DNA from: Pagrus major
Taxonomy: Eukaryota; Chordata; Actinopteri; Spariformes; Sparidae
Length of the DNA stretch: 64,000 bases
Assembly (NCBI RefSeq): GCF_040436345.1
Contig: NC_133233.1
Coordinates: 144,501 to 208,500, forward strand
Direction of reading: 5' to 3'
Shown here: positions 45,823 through 56,123 of the stretch, piece after piece
How positions within the stretch are numbered: the stretch's first letter is position 1
How the letters are laid out: the number at the start of each line of letters is the position of its first letter
The notes under the pieces: model-generated
Told to the model about the DNA's origin: nothing
Databases searched by the model: none
Seen by the model: only the letters and a program-made list of their open reading frames with translations
Translations under genes and position numbers: made by a program

Positions 45823-45862
<40 letters not shown>

Positions 45863-46057
45863 TACCATGGTCCAACCGCATATGCAAGGTCTCGTATTGA
45901 AGACATAAAGCCCACTTTTGACCTGTTTCTGCCCAAGCCTATTGAAAAGGTGGTGCTGAACATGACAAACAAGGAGGGGCAACGTGTGTATGGCAACAAG
46001 TGGAGAAAGATGGATCGAATGATCCTGCAGGCATGTGGGTATGTTGATTCTCGCTGG
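45486..46057 (+). pseudogene. piggyBac transposase, N-terminal piece
   Basis: Acidic N-terminal region, in two frames, ending EEYFQSKDETLIWSS. An AG microsatellite (45824-45859) then replaces part of the linker. Next is SRIEDIKPTFDLFLPKPIEK followed by MTNKEGQRVYGNKWRKMD, typical of PGBD/piggyBac transposases. A stray frame change follows near 46030. The piece ends in CTCGCTGG, the 8-bp target of hAT-1, and resumes at 49955. Piggybac enzymes cut and paste DNA at TTAA. Confidence 0.65.
45824..45859 (+). repeat. AG dinucleotide microsatellite
   Basis: About 18 AG units inside the piggyBac coding region. Confidence 0.95.
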
Positions 46058-46459
46058 CAGAGTTGTGGACTCGAGTCACGTGACTTGGAATCGAGTCAGA
46101 CTCGAGTCATGAATTTGATGACTTTAGACTCGACTCGAAAAAATCTAAAAAGACTTGCAACTCAACTTGGACTTTAACATCAGTGACTCGTGATTTCACT
46201 TGGACTTGACCCTCTTGACTTGAAAAGACTTGCTACTTTCCCCGAAAAAAAAGATTAAAAAGTATGTTGACATGGACCGCTCTCTCTCTCTTTGCACCTG
46301 TGTTCGTGATGTGTGTGCGGCACGACATCCAATCAAATTAGATCCACGTTGTTTCGAGCTGACAGCATCGAACCAATCAGAGTACTGGAAAACCATGAAG
46401 GGGAACATACTACAACGCGCCAGTAGGCAAAAATGATACCAACTGTAGTTTCATTTGGC

Positions 46460-48976
46460 TTTAAAAACTATGAAGTGGTCTACAAAAACGAATTGCAGTC
46501 TGTAAAACATGCGGGTCGAAGATTACAGACGGAGACGCGACAACCTCCAACTTCGTTCGACATTTGAAGTTGCACAAAGAACAGTAAGTTTTGAATGAAA
46601 GCCAACACTAGCTTATTGGCTAAGTAAAATCTTGCTTGCTAGCTAGCTCAACGAGACTGTAACGTCACCTTGGCTTACAAACACGGCAAACTGTATCTCC
46701 AGTGGGTTCATTAATGGATAAGTTCATTATTTTGCACTTTGAGCTCCCTTTCTGTGTAGCTGCTAGTCTTGGATGAAATAGAGTGACACGGAAATGTTGA
46801 CAATTGGTCTAGTCTCAAGCGTTTGGCTAGAATCACCCCCTACTTCAGAATTTTTCGCTACAGGCACGACAGAAACTGTATTTCGTTAAAAAGACACTCG
46901 TTTTGGAACATTAACGAATACCATTAGCAGTTAACCACTCTGTGAGTTGCACGTCTTTTGAAAACGAACGTTTAGGGTTGATTTAAGGACCGCTGAATGC
47001 CCATATCTGAAGCATGGGGGTGATTCTAAATTAACTAAATGCTCAAGACTGGACCAATCGTCAAAATGTCTGTCAAACATACTATTTCATCCCATACAAA
47101 CCAGAAATTGGGCTCAAAGTGCAAAATAGTGAACTTCTCCTTACTTATATGGTAAAAGGATAGTTTAAGATTTTTTTGAAGTGAGATTGTATGTGCTTAG
47201 CAGCTAGTCAGTGGATCATACACAGTAAACTGCTGCCAGCAGCAAAACTTAAGCAAGCCTAATCAAATCAAGGTCAGTTTAGCTGCTAATGTACTTTATT
47301 TTAAGAATATGTGTACCATTTTAGCTTGCTGCCAGACAATAGGAAAACTAAGTATATCTCATTCTCTCCATTTCATTCCATTGACAAAAATGGCCATTTT
47401 ACTTTGCAGCACACAGGAGTTGCTAGCTGCTAGTCTACTGCTGCCTCATTAGGTCATGTTATTTAGGTAAATCACAACTAAGCTGAACTATCATGAAGAC
47501 ATAGAATAGCCAGCAGTAAACCAGCCATTTCTGTGTGATGCAGGTAAAATTGCTGTTTTTGCCAATGGAATCTGGTGTGCTGTAGAGAGTGAATTAACTA
47601 GCATACTTAAGTTTCCTGTCGGAAAGGGCTGTTTCATGGCAAGGTAAAGCAGTAAAATATTATTATTATAGTAAGTGTACACTGATAATGAAATTTATTT
47701 TATCAATGTAATGTTAAAACAATGTTATAATTGATATATGAGGAGATAGTTTCAATGCAATTTATGTGTGGCTAAAAGGGATTTTCTGACATCTGTTTGA
47801 TATGCTTACCATTTACAGATTTGAAGAATACCAGATGAATAAAAGCATCATAGATGAACCACAACAGCCTTCAATCTCACAATTCTTGGACATTCGTGTA
47901 GGGCACTACAGCATGAGTCATCCACAACAGAAGGCTATTACCAATGCAATACTGTCCGACTTAATCATTGATTGCAACTTTCCCCTGTCTATTGTGGAAA
48001 ACAAGAGCTTTTGGCACTTTCTGACAGTAGTTGACAGTAAGTACAGCCCAGTGTGTCGCAGAACATTGACATCAAAAACCGAGAGCCTCGCTGAGAAGAG
48101 ACGTTCAAGATTGAAAACTCAATTGAGCAACGCTGAGCATGTTTCAGTCACTGTGGACATCTGGTCTGATCGTAAGATGAGGGGATTCCTTGGTGTCACT
48201 GTCCACTGGATAGAGAGAGAGACAACGAGGATACAGCTAAAAACGAATCTCTTGGCCTGCAATCACTTCAAAGGCTCACACACAGCCGAAAGAATCTGTG
48301 ACCAACCTGCCCCCTTTTCAGACCAAGTCTACCTCAAAGCAGCCACCTTGGATCCAGCCTTTTCTCTGCTGTGGGTGGAGCCCCATGTTCTGGTCAATCG
48401 TGACATCAAGGCAGAGGTGGCACAAAGAGTTAAAGGTAAATATTATTGACTTCAATGCAACTCTTTTCCTCATAGTCTAATCTAATTAACAGCATCAATA
48501 ATTGCATTTTTCAGTCTAACACTGTATCACCAACACCAATGGTATTAAGGGTTCTTTTGTTTCTGCTGTTGTTGTTAAATGTTTTTGCAGAATTGATCCT
48601 GCAAGATGCAGCAGAGACTGAGCAACCCGTGTCTCTGGTTGACGAAGAAGAGCAAGAAGACCTTGGAGAAGGAGAAGGGCTGTTTGCTGCATACCATAAG
48701 AGGCAGAAGAAGGATGTTGGGACCACTCCAGCACTACAGCTAAGTCACTACCTAGACATAGCCGAAGGACAGAACGCACTTTTGTTCTGGGCACTGAACA
48801 TGAAGAATCTTCCTTCACTCTTCCGAGTGGCCATCAGAGTCTTGGCAGTGCCTGCCTCTAGTGCTCCAGTGGAGCGAGTTTTCAGCCACGGTGGCATCAT
48901 ACTACGTCCCCATCGTGCACAAATGACTGACAACCTTTTGGCCAATTTGATCTTCTGCAAATGCAATGCAGCATAG
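46460..48976 (+). pseudogene. hAT transposase (BED finger and dimerisation domain), internally deleted
   Basis: First exon, ending 46583, has VCKTCGSKITDGDATTSNFV and RHLKLHKE (BED zinc finger C2H2); its upstream frame needs a one-base shift. Exon 47819-48435: FEEYQMNKSIIDEPQQPSIS, then HVSVTVDIWSDRKMRGFLG (first catalytic Asp) and TAERICD, after which roughly 250 residues typical of the family are missing. It goes straight to LKAATLDPAF. Exon 48591-48976: LAVPASSAPVERVFSHGG (the Glu-bearing dimerisation motif) and stop. Exons 2 and 3 splice in frame. The in-frame join suggests an internal deletion that did not break the frame. Confidence 0.75.
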
Positions 48977-49049
48977 GGCCCTGACATAGAAAAGCACAAC
49001 TCTGTTCATTGCCATGTTCATGACACTTCCAATCCAGTCCCCTTCCAAT

Positions 49050-49130
49050 CTCACTCACTCACACTCACACTCTCACAAATACACTCACTCTCACACACAT
49101 ATACACACACACACATACACTCACTAGATT
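49050..49130. repeat. CA/CACT-rich microsatellite
   Basis: ACTCACACTCACACTCTCAC and ACACACACACATACAC type repeats in the hAT 3' region. Confidence 0.85.
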
Positions 49131-49954
49131 ATTAAGATCATTTTTTTTGAGTGAGGATATCTTTTATAAAGTGGTGACATGTTTGAAAAGGTTAAGGTTA
49201 CACTTAGCTTTTGAAATGAGTCAAAAATATGTTTTAGAAAGTGGTGACATATTTGGAAAAGTAACATTTAACTGTTTTTGTGATGCTCACTTCATCCAAA
49301 TACCTGTTTGAGGGTGAAGACATGGTTTTTAGTTTAAGGCTAAATTTAAGTTTTAAGTTGAAGAGTGTTTTACAAAAATGAGGGTCTTTTGAGACAGAAA
49401 CAAACACTTTTGGAAAGTCAGGACACTTGAATCTTGAGGAAATCTTTTTTTTTTTTTTTTCTTTTTAAGTGATGCCATGTTTGGAAAAGGTTAAGGCTAT
49501 ATTTAAAGCACCTGTCTAGTTGAAGGTGAAAACTGTTATGCAAAATTATATGCGTTCAATACAATACAGGGCGGAAACTGCTGTGCAGCTAATTATAGTG
49601 CAATAAGCTATGGAAATACAATGTCAGTGCTTTCTGTGGAAATTGCATTTGCATTTGTTTATTTCAAATGTGTTTGAACAATGTTCCTGCAAAAAAAGGT
49701 TTGATAAATATATACAGATTTTAAAAGCATACATGATCTGTGTAAATCTCTGTTGTTTCTCTGTTGTTAAAAGGACTCGAAAAGACTCGAAACTCAAACG
49801 GTAGGACTTGGGACTTGACTTGAGACTTATTGGTCTTGACTTTGGACTTGACTCGGGACTTGCCTGTCTTGACTCGGGACTTGACTCGGCACTTGAAGGC
49901 AAAGACTTTAGACTAACTTGTGACTTGCAAAACAATGACTTGGTCTCACCTCTG

Positions 49955-50052
49955 CTCGCTGGTGTGTACCGATCCAGTTAAGAAGCTACAGCTAGTTTAT
50001 GGCAAACTGAGTCTGGCATGGAAATTTTCCGTGCTACCATGACACTCAAGAT
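49955..50052 (+). pseudogene. piggyBac transposase, middle piece between two hATs
   Basis: 98-bp stretch reading VYRSS, stop, EATASLWQTESGMEIFRATM, ending CTCAAGAT, the target of hAT-2. It continues the piggyBac protein from 46049 and is continued at 53017. Confidence 0.7.
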
Positions 50053-50058
50053 CAGGGG

Positions 50059-50112
50059 TCCCCCCCCCCCCCCCCCCCCTGACCGGCCCCCCCACCCCCC
50101 ACCCCCCCACCA
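50059..50112 (+). repeat. C-rich low-complexity tract
   Basis: Runs of C with few A or G near the left end of hAT-2. Confidence 0.9.
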
Positions 50113-50324
50113 TTTGAACCGGCCCTATGAGGCAATCCCCAAAAGTGGTTATGGCATACTGTTTAAAATTGCTTTTTGGCAAATGATAATATGTCTGCAC
50201 CTTGTATTGTGTTGAATTTATTAATTAAAATTGATACTTAGTTATAAAAATGAACTATTCATACTTTCCGAATTTTCGCGAGATCAGGCAGCGCATGCGC
50301 AGAGAACTGTCAGTGTTCAGCAAA

Positions 50325-52113
50325 ATGGCTAGTGGTAAACGAAAAGTAGACAGAGAGTGCAGAGTTTTTAAAGAACAGTGGACCAGCAATTATTTTTTCA
50401 TTCAGTGTAAGGACCGTGCAGTTTGTCTTGTATGCAAAGAAAGTGTGTCGGTATTCAAAGAATACAATCTGCGTCGTCACTATGAAAGCCGACATAAAGA
50501 GTATGCTAGTTTGCAAGGGCAGCCAAGAGAAGACCGGATTCGGAGGATGAAAGGCGGACTGGCTGCACAACAGAACGTATTCCTTCGCCAAACCCAGATC
50601 AACCAGGCTGCTGTCCGAGCTAGTTATAAGGTAGCTCACCTACTAGCTACCCACGGAAAGCCATTTACTGATGGGGACTTTGTTAAAGAATGCATGCTTG
50701 CTGTGGCCGAAGAGGTGTGTCCCGACAATAAGGATGCGCTCGTGAGTCTTTCCGCAAATACTATGACCAGGCGAACAGAAGATTTGGGGGACAACGTATA
50801 TGACCAGCTGCATGAGAAAGCGTCAGAATTAGATTTTTTTGCTTTGGCCATCGACGAGAGTAATGACGTGCAGGACACAGCACAACTTCTAATTTTTATT
50901 CGAGGCGTTAGCGCGAGCTTCGAAGTGTCTGAGGAGCTGGCATCACTAAAAAGTCTCAAAGGAACAACGACAGGAGAGGATATTTATGTCCAAGTGAGCA
51001 GAACGATGGATGACCTCAATCTACACTGGTCTAAATTGGCCAGCATCACCACTGATGGCGCACCTAGCATGGTTGGTACAACGAGGGGGCTAGTAGGGCG
51101 CTTGAACAGCGTATTCAAGGAACGAGGTCTCACCCCCCCACTACAAGTCCACTGTCTAATTCACCAGCAAGCACTATGCTGCAAAGTTCTGAGGTGGGCG
51201 TCTGTCATGAAAGTGGTTGTGCACTGTGTCAACTACATCCGGAAAAATGCGCTGAAACACAGACAGTTCCAGGCCTTTCTCTCCGAACTTGAGTCTGCTT
51301 ACGGAGATGTTCTGTACTACACAGAAATCCGATGGTTAAGTCGAGGCAGAGTGTTGCGCCGTTTCTACGACCTGCTACCTGAAATCAACACCTTCCTCCA
51401 GTCTAAAGGTGAAATGGTACAAGAGCTGACCGATCAGGAATGGAAATGGCATCTCGCATTTTTAACTGATGTGACCGAGATGCTGAACCACCTTAACGTG
51501 CAGCTCCAAGGCAAAGGGAAGCTAATTAGTGACATGTATTCCCCCATCAAAGCATTCGAGGTCAAACTAGTGCTGCTTGTGCAACAGGTCCAAAAGTTGG
51601 ACTTCACGCATCTCCCTGCCACCCAAAGCTTCTGCGCTGAGAAACCAGCTTTCCCGTTCCCAGTCGAAAAGTGCAAGGATGCGCTGGAAATGCTGCAGGG
51701 AGAGTTCAGAGCGCGGTTCTGCGAGCTTCATGTCAACGGTAAAGGAATACGCTTGTTCCAGAACCCTTTTACTGCCGACATAAATGATGTCCTTCCCTCT
51801 CTTCAGTTTGAACTAGCCGAGTTGCAGAATTGTGATATCCTTAAAGACGCGTGACCGTCTTATTGAGTTCTATGGAGCGCTCCCTGAGGAAAACTACCCA
51901 AACATCAAACAACATGCAATGAAGATGTCCACGGTTTTTGGCAGCACCTACATCTGTGAGCAAACCTTTTCCCATATGAAGCAAACAAAGAATCCAACAA
52001 GGAGCAGACTCACAGATGAACACTTGCATCAGACCTTGAGACTGGCTACCACTAGACTGCAACCAGACATTGAACTTCTCACCAGTCAGAAGCAAGCACA
52101 CAGCTCACACTGA
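50325..52113 (+). pseudogene. Charlie-type hAT transposase, one frameshift
   Basis: Start chosen at ATG 50325 (MASGKRKVDRE), the usual start, although the frame is open from 50250. Residues 1-60 hold a BED-type finger (CLVCKESVSVFKEYNLRRHY and ESRH). Core: FALAIDESNDVQD (Asp), ASITTDGAPSMVG (Asp), VHCLIHQQALC. The frame runs to 51854 as one exon of 509 codons, then stops. It reopens in the next frame at 51847 as TRDRLIEFYGALPEENYPNI, VFGSTYICEQTFSHMKQTKN (Glu) and SRLTDEHLHQTLRLA, ending at 52113. So one frameshift near 51845 separates an otherwise complete enzyme. Related to domesticated ZBED/GTF2IRD2-type proteins. Confidence 0.85.
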
Positions 52114-53016
52114 TAAGGTAAGCACACTGATTTTGATAATTACTGATTTTAATTTGAATAAATAATACATATGAAATATGAATGCTACATATTTTGTAAA
52201 ATTCTGTCAGAGAAAAACTGATAGCAGTATGTCTTGTCTTTTACTGAATATGGTGCTTCTTGTGCTCATGCCAGGGCTCCAGAAGGCAGAAGGAGTGAGA
52301 GGAGACTGCTGTTGCTGACTCCTTTCCAAAGACAGCACAATTCATTAAGTACAAATCCAGCTCACCTATAGGCTACTACTGATTTTGATTCCCATTATTC
52401 TGTATTATTGTTGTCCTTTAGTTTTGACTTGTGAATGGCCTACTGCTCATTTAATTTTCACCTTGACTTAAAAAAATGTTTACAGAACATATTCACCTGG
52501 ATAGGCATAAGAGCTGGCTATCTATCATTCATATTATGATTTCACTGTTTTGTACATTCATTTTATAGGCCTCTTTATTTGACCTAGTGCTGCACAGTTA
52601 TTATTGTTAATATTAATAATATCAATAGGCCTACCTACAAAATATAATTTTTTCACTCACCTTTGCCAGTGTCAATCACCTCAACTAGGCAGCTGTTTCT
52701 TACCTTTGATGTTATTTTTATTTAAAAATAAAATAAATGGAATATCTGTGGTATTTCAAATTAAAACAATGTGTGAAGACTTGATTACTAGTGGGTTGCA
52801 AAAGTAGTAAAGATATGTGCCAGGAATCAAGTGTTGATATAGTAGTGTGCATGGCTGTGCCAGGCTAGTAATCTGTACTAGGCTACACAATGAGGCCTGC
52901 TGATGATGATTTTTGTCTGGGTCATACAATTCTATGTAAGCCGACCCGATCCCGGCCCCCCATCACAGTCAGGAACGACAATGTGGCCCCCAGAGAAAAA
53001 AGTTTGGGGACCCCTG
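52114..53016. other. 3' non-coding part of hAT-2
   Basis: AT-rich DNA to the right inverted repeat. No gene. Confidence 0.6.
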
Positions 53017-53989
53017 CTCAAGATGTTTCATAAAATCTCAAGAGTGATTCGATTTGATGATAAAGACACAAGAGAAGATCGCCGTGCACGAGACAAACTT
53101 GCTCCCATTCGAGACGTATGGGACAAGTGGGTGTCTCTCTTGCCGTTGATGTACGATCCATACACTGATGTGACTGTGGATGAGCGCCTGGTCGCCCTTC
53201 AGAGGTCGTTGTCCATTCAAACAGTACATCCCGAGTAAACCAGGGAAATATGGGATAAAAATATGGGCAGCATGCCATGCCAGGTACAGCTATGCATGGA
53301 ACATGCAGGTATTTGCTGGCAAACCTACTGGTGCGCAATCAGAAATCAGGGCATGCGAATTGTCCTTAACATGACAGAAGGGCTCCAGGGGAAAACAATC
53401 ACCTGTGACAACTTCTTTACTTCACATGTCCTTGGCCTGCAGCTGCTGAAAAGAAAGCTGTACATGTTGGGAACAGTACTGAGGAATAAGCCCAAGCTAC
53501 CCCCTGCACTGGTGTCAAAAACGGACAGGGCTCGGTTCTCATCGAAGTTTGCCTTCACCGAGACCCATGCTCTGGTGTCCTATCGCCCCAAAAAACAGAA
53601 AAATGTTCTTCTGATGAGCACTCTGCTTCGGGATGCTGCTGTGAGCAACAGGGATGACAAAAGGCCAAAAATCATCGTAGATTACAATCACAACAAAGGG
53701 AGTGTCGATAACCTTGACAAGGTAATGCACATTTATTATTCATAATATTTATATTATATATAGAAAGGAATAATGCATTGAATTTGTGTGTAGGGAAATA
53801 AACTTCCTTTCCTGAATATTTTTTGGTTTGTTTCAGGTTACCAGTATGTATACGTGCACAAGATTGACAGCCCGTTGGCCCCTCGTTGTCTTCTACAACA
53901 TTCTTGACGTGTCTGCATACAACAGGAGGAGACTGCTCTTGGAGGAGCTCGGGCGACAGCTGGTGATACCTCACATCATGCGACGCAAG
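53017..53989 (+). pseudogene. piggyBac transposase, catalytic and C-terminal pieces
   Basis: After hAT-2 the protein continues: FHKISRVIRFDDKDTREDRR and DVTVDERLVAL (first catalytic Asp). After a frameshift, FKQYIPSKPGKYGIKIW, then another shift to GKTITCDNFFTSHVLGLQL (second Asp) and IIVDYNHNKGSVDNLDK (third Asp) to a donor at 53722. Exon 53837-53989: TARWPLVVFYNILDVSAYN, a gap of about 15 expected residues, then RRLLLEELGRQLVIPHIMRR and donor GTGAGC. The Cys-rich C-terminal finger is not seen. All three Asp remain but frame breaks make it a fossil. Confidence 0.8.
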
Positions 53990-54540
53990 GTGAGCATTAA
54001 GCTACATTTCTGTTGCTCTTTCTTCTCCCTATTCTGAAAAGTTAATTTTGAAAAGTTAAATGTTTTGGAAATGAATGTTTATGTTTTATATGTCAGGTAA
54101 TGAGTTGGAATAAAGTTGACTAAAAAGTTGAAACACAGAGGTGGGTGATAATTTATACTTTGTTTTATAAACAGTCAAACCAGACGGGGTCAATTTTGAC
54201 CCCAGAGGACAGCAGGTGTGATTATGTGCTGCCATTAAAAAAAATTCAAATGATTCAAAAATGGAATCCTCACTAAACTTTGACATATACCACTCTGTGA
54301 TAAGTCAAATAGTCAAAATGATATAAAGTCAAAATAATTGTTTCATTTTATTTTCACTCAAAAACATGGTATACTTTTATGTAAACAAGGTATATTGGCC
54401 CTAAATACCTTAAAAAGTTAGTCTTTAATTAGATAATTTCATAAATACATAAATTCATACTTTCTTCAAAAACCTACATTCAGATTATTTCATGTACAAA
54501 AAAGTTTAAATCTGTAGGGGAACTATAGTATTGCTTCCTA
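53990..54540. other. No gene seen
   Basis: AT-rich DNA with GTCAATTTTGACCCCAGAGG near 54190. Possibly the 3' end of the piggyBac element; terminal repeats not identified. Confidence 0.3.
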
Positions 54541-54770
54541 ACGTAGAAAGGGGGCGGGACCATTGAAACACAAGAGTAGAGGGATATAAAATGATACGCT
54601 CAGGAGAAGGAGCTCACCTTTGCTCAGACCACTGAAAGGGAACCATCTCTCCACAAGTCAGTCAGACAGTTAGCATTTGTTTGCAGGCCTGAAGAAAACC
54701 CAGACAGGGTCGAAACAATGCCCCAGGCACTCGTATTTTTTGTTTAAAACATTTAAAAACAATTTCATTT
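54541..54770 (+). repeat. Possible Penelope-like terminal repeat with hammerhead-like core
   Basis: GGGATATAAAATGATACG (TATA-like) is followed by CTGAAGA at 54689 and GTCGAAAC at 54709, with ACCC/GGGT pairing between them. Penelope-like elements often carry hammerhead ribozyme motifs of the form CUGANGA...GAAA in their terminal repeats. Stem I/III pairing was not established, so the ribozyme is only a suggestion. Confidence 0.35.
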
Positions 54771-55830
54771 CTTTAGTTTATATCAAAATTTGAGTTTAAA
54801 AATATTAATTCAGATAAAACAGTTCATTTCATAAATGAATAACAAACATCTACGTTATTACATATATACCAAAAGGCTACACCAGAATTAAAAAACAATT
54901 GAAAAATATTTACCCACAAGGATGGGAAATTTTGATGGAGGGTGGACTGTGGTCCGATACAGCAAGAGACGCCGATGCACCAACCAACCCTATTGGAACT
55001 ATTGGGACCGGGGGGTCGAGTACGACCGGGGGAACGACTGTGCACCACCTGTCCCCTTCAGGGGGCAGGCTCAGTTCCCTCAGCCTAACCCTATCTAATT
55101 TATTTTGAAAGTATGGTTTCACATAGACAGGACATGGAGCTCGGTGGGATGGTTATTTGGCCGGATTTCCTCCTCACGGTCCTTGGACCTGGCATGCTTT
55201 GACTTATTACACCATTTTATCACACTGGTTTTGTGTGCCTACCTGTTTTATTCGATAATTATTTGCATTCTTATTCATTAACCCTTTCTCATCTCAGGGG
55301 GCTGCAACCCACGCCATCCCCCACCCTACCGATGCTCCATTCCTCTTTTTACAGATATTTTATATGAATTCTTATTTAACAAATGAATAGAAAACCCCCC
55401 CACTCCTATTACCCCTTTCCCCCTCTCTTTTTCTGTTTCCTCCACTTTAATCCAGCAATCATTTTACATGCCCCCACAGATTTAATGGCATCATCCCTCG
55501 ATGGTGCAAGACATAACTTTCCACCTATCACACAGGGGGACCCGGGTTCACGTCCATCACTCAACCATGTATATAATCCTTACTGTATTTATATATTGCT
55601 CCTCCTGACCAGCACAAGGAGGAACACTCTTCCCAGAACGACACCCGGGTTCGAGTCCCACATCAACCTTCTGAGCACTCCTCCTTATGCTCACATTGAC
55701 ACACACCCACGCATTATAGCTGAGTGGACGGGGCTTCGCTCTTCCCTGCTGCCCGTGCAAACAAACCTCCCCAGGTAACTTAACAACACTATTTCCTCTA
55801 CCTAACCCTAACCCCGCTTCCATGGAAAGA
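54771..55830. other. Unassigned repeat-like DNA
   Basis: Contains an odd frame near 54930-55090 (DGGWTVVRYSKRRRCTNQ) and a B-box-like GGGTTCGAGTCCC at 55647. Family not identified; possibly a retroelement 5' part. Confidence 0.25.
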
Positions 55831-56035
55831 CTATTGCCCTAATTATTAACTCTGCCAAGGAGGTTATGTTTTTGCCAGCATTTGTTTGTTTGTCTGTCTG
55901 ACTGTTAGCAAGATTACTCAAAAAGTTATGGATGGATTTTGGTGAAATTTTCAGGACTGGTAGGTTATGTCCCAAGAAACAATCCATTACATTTTGGTGA
56001 AGAAGAGCATGGTTCACCAGTGAGTACACATTCAC
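55831..56035. repeat. Dispersed 'GCCAAGGAGGTTATG' repeat
   Basis: CTGCCAAGGAGGTTATGTTT, GTTTGTCTGTCTGACTGTTA and ATGGATTTTGGTGAAATTTT follow in the order of a repeat common in many animal genomes. Family name not given. Confidence 0.45.
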
Positions 56036-56123
56036 ACAAACACCAAATTTCTGATTAAAGCAGTCATACTTAACACAGTATAAGATGATAAACCTTCAAC
56101 TTAAATCCATTCATACCGTTCAG

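Larger units (their letters stand above)
46058..49954 (+). mobile_element. hAT element with BED-finger transposase (hAT-1)
   Basis: Starts CAGAGTTGTGGACTCGAG and ends GGTCTCACCTCTG, short inverted ends. Exact 8-bp duplication CTCGCTGG at 46050-46057 and 49955-49962. Subterminal GACTCGAGTC and ACTTGACTCG motifs fill both flanks. It carries a three-exon transposase (46460-48976) missing its middle. Inserted in the piggyBac gene. Confidence 0.9.
50053..53016 (+). mobile_element. hAT-Charlie-type element (hAT-2)
   Basis: Begins CAGGGGTCCCC and ends GGGGACCCCTG. Exact 8-bp duplication CTCAAGAT at 50045-50052 and 53017-53024. The right end reads GTTTGGGGACCCCTG, as in Charlie elements. Contains a nearly intact transposase (50325-52113). 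It lies in the same piggyBac gene as hAT-1, 98 bp downstream of it. Confidence 0.92.

Noticed and set aside
45455..45982. Ser/Leu-rich 175-codon minus-strand ORF
   Set aside because: Antisense to the acidic piggyBac N-terminus and AG microsatellite; low complexity.
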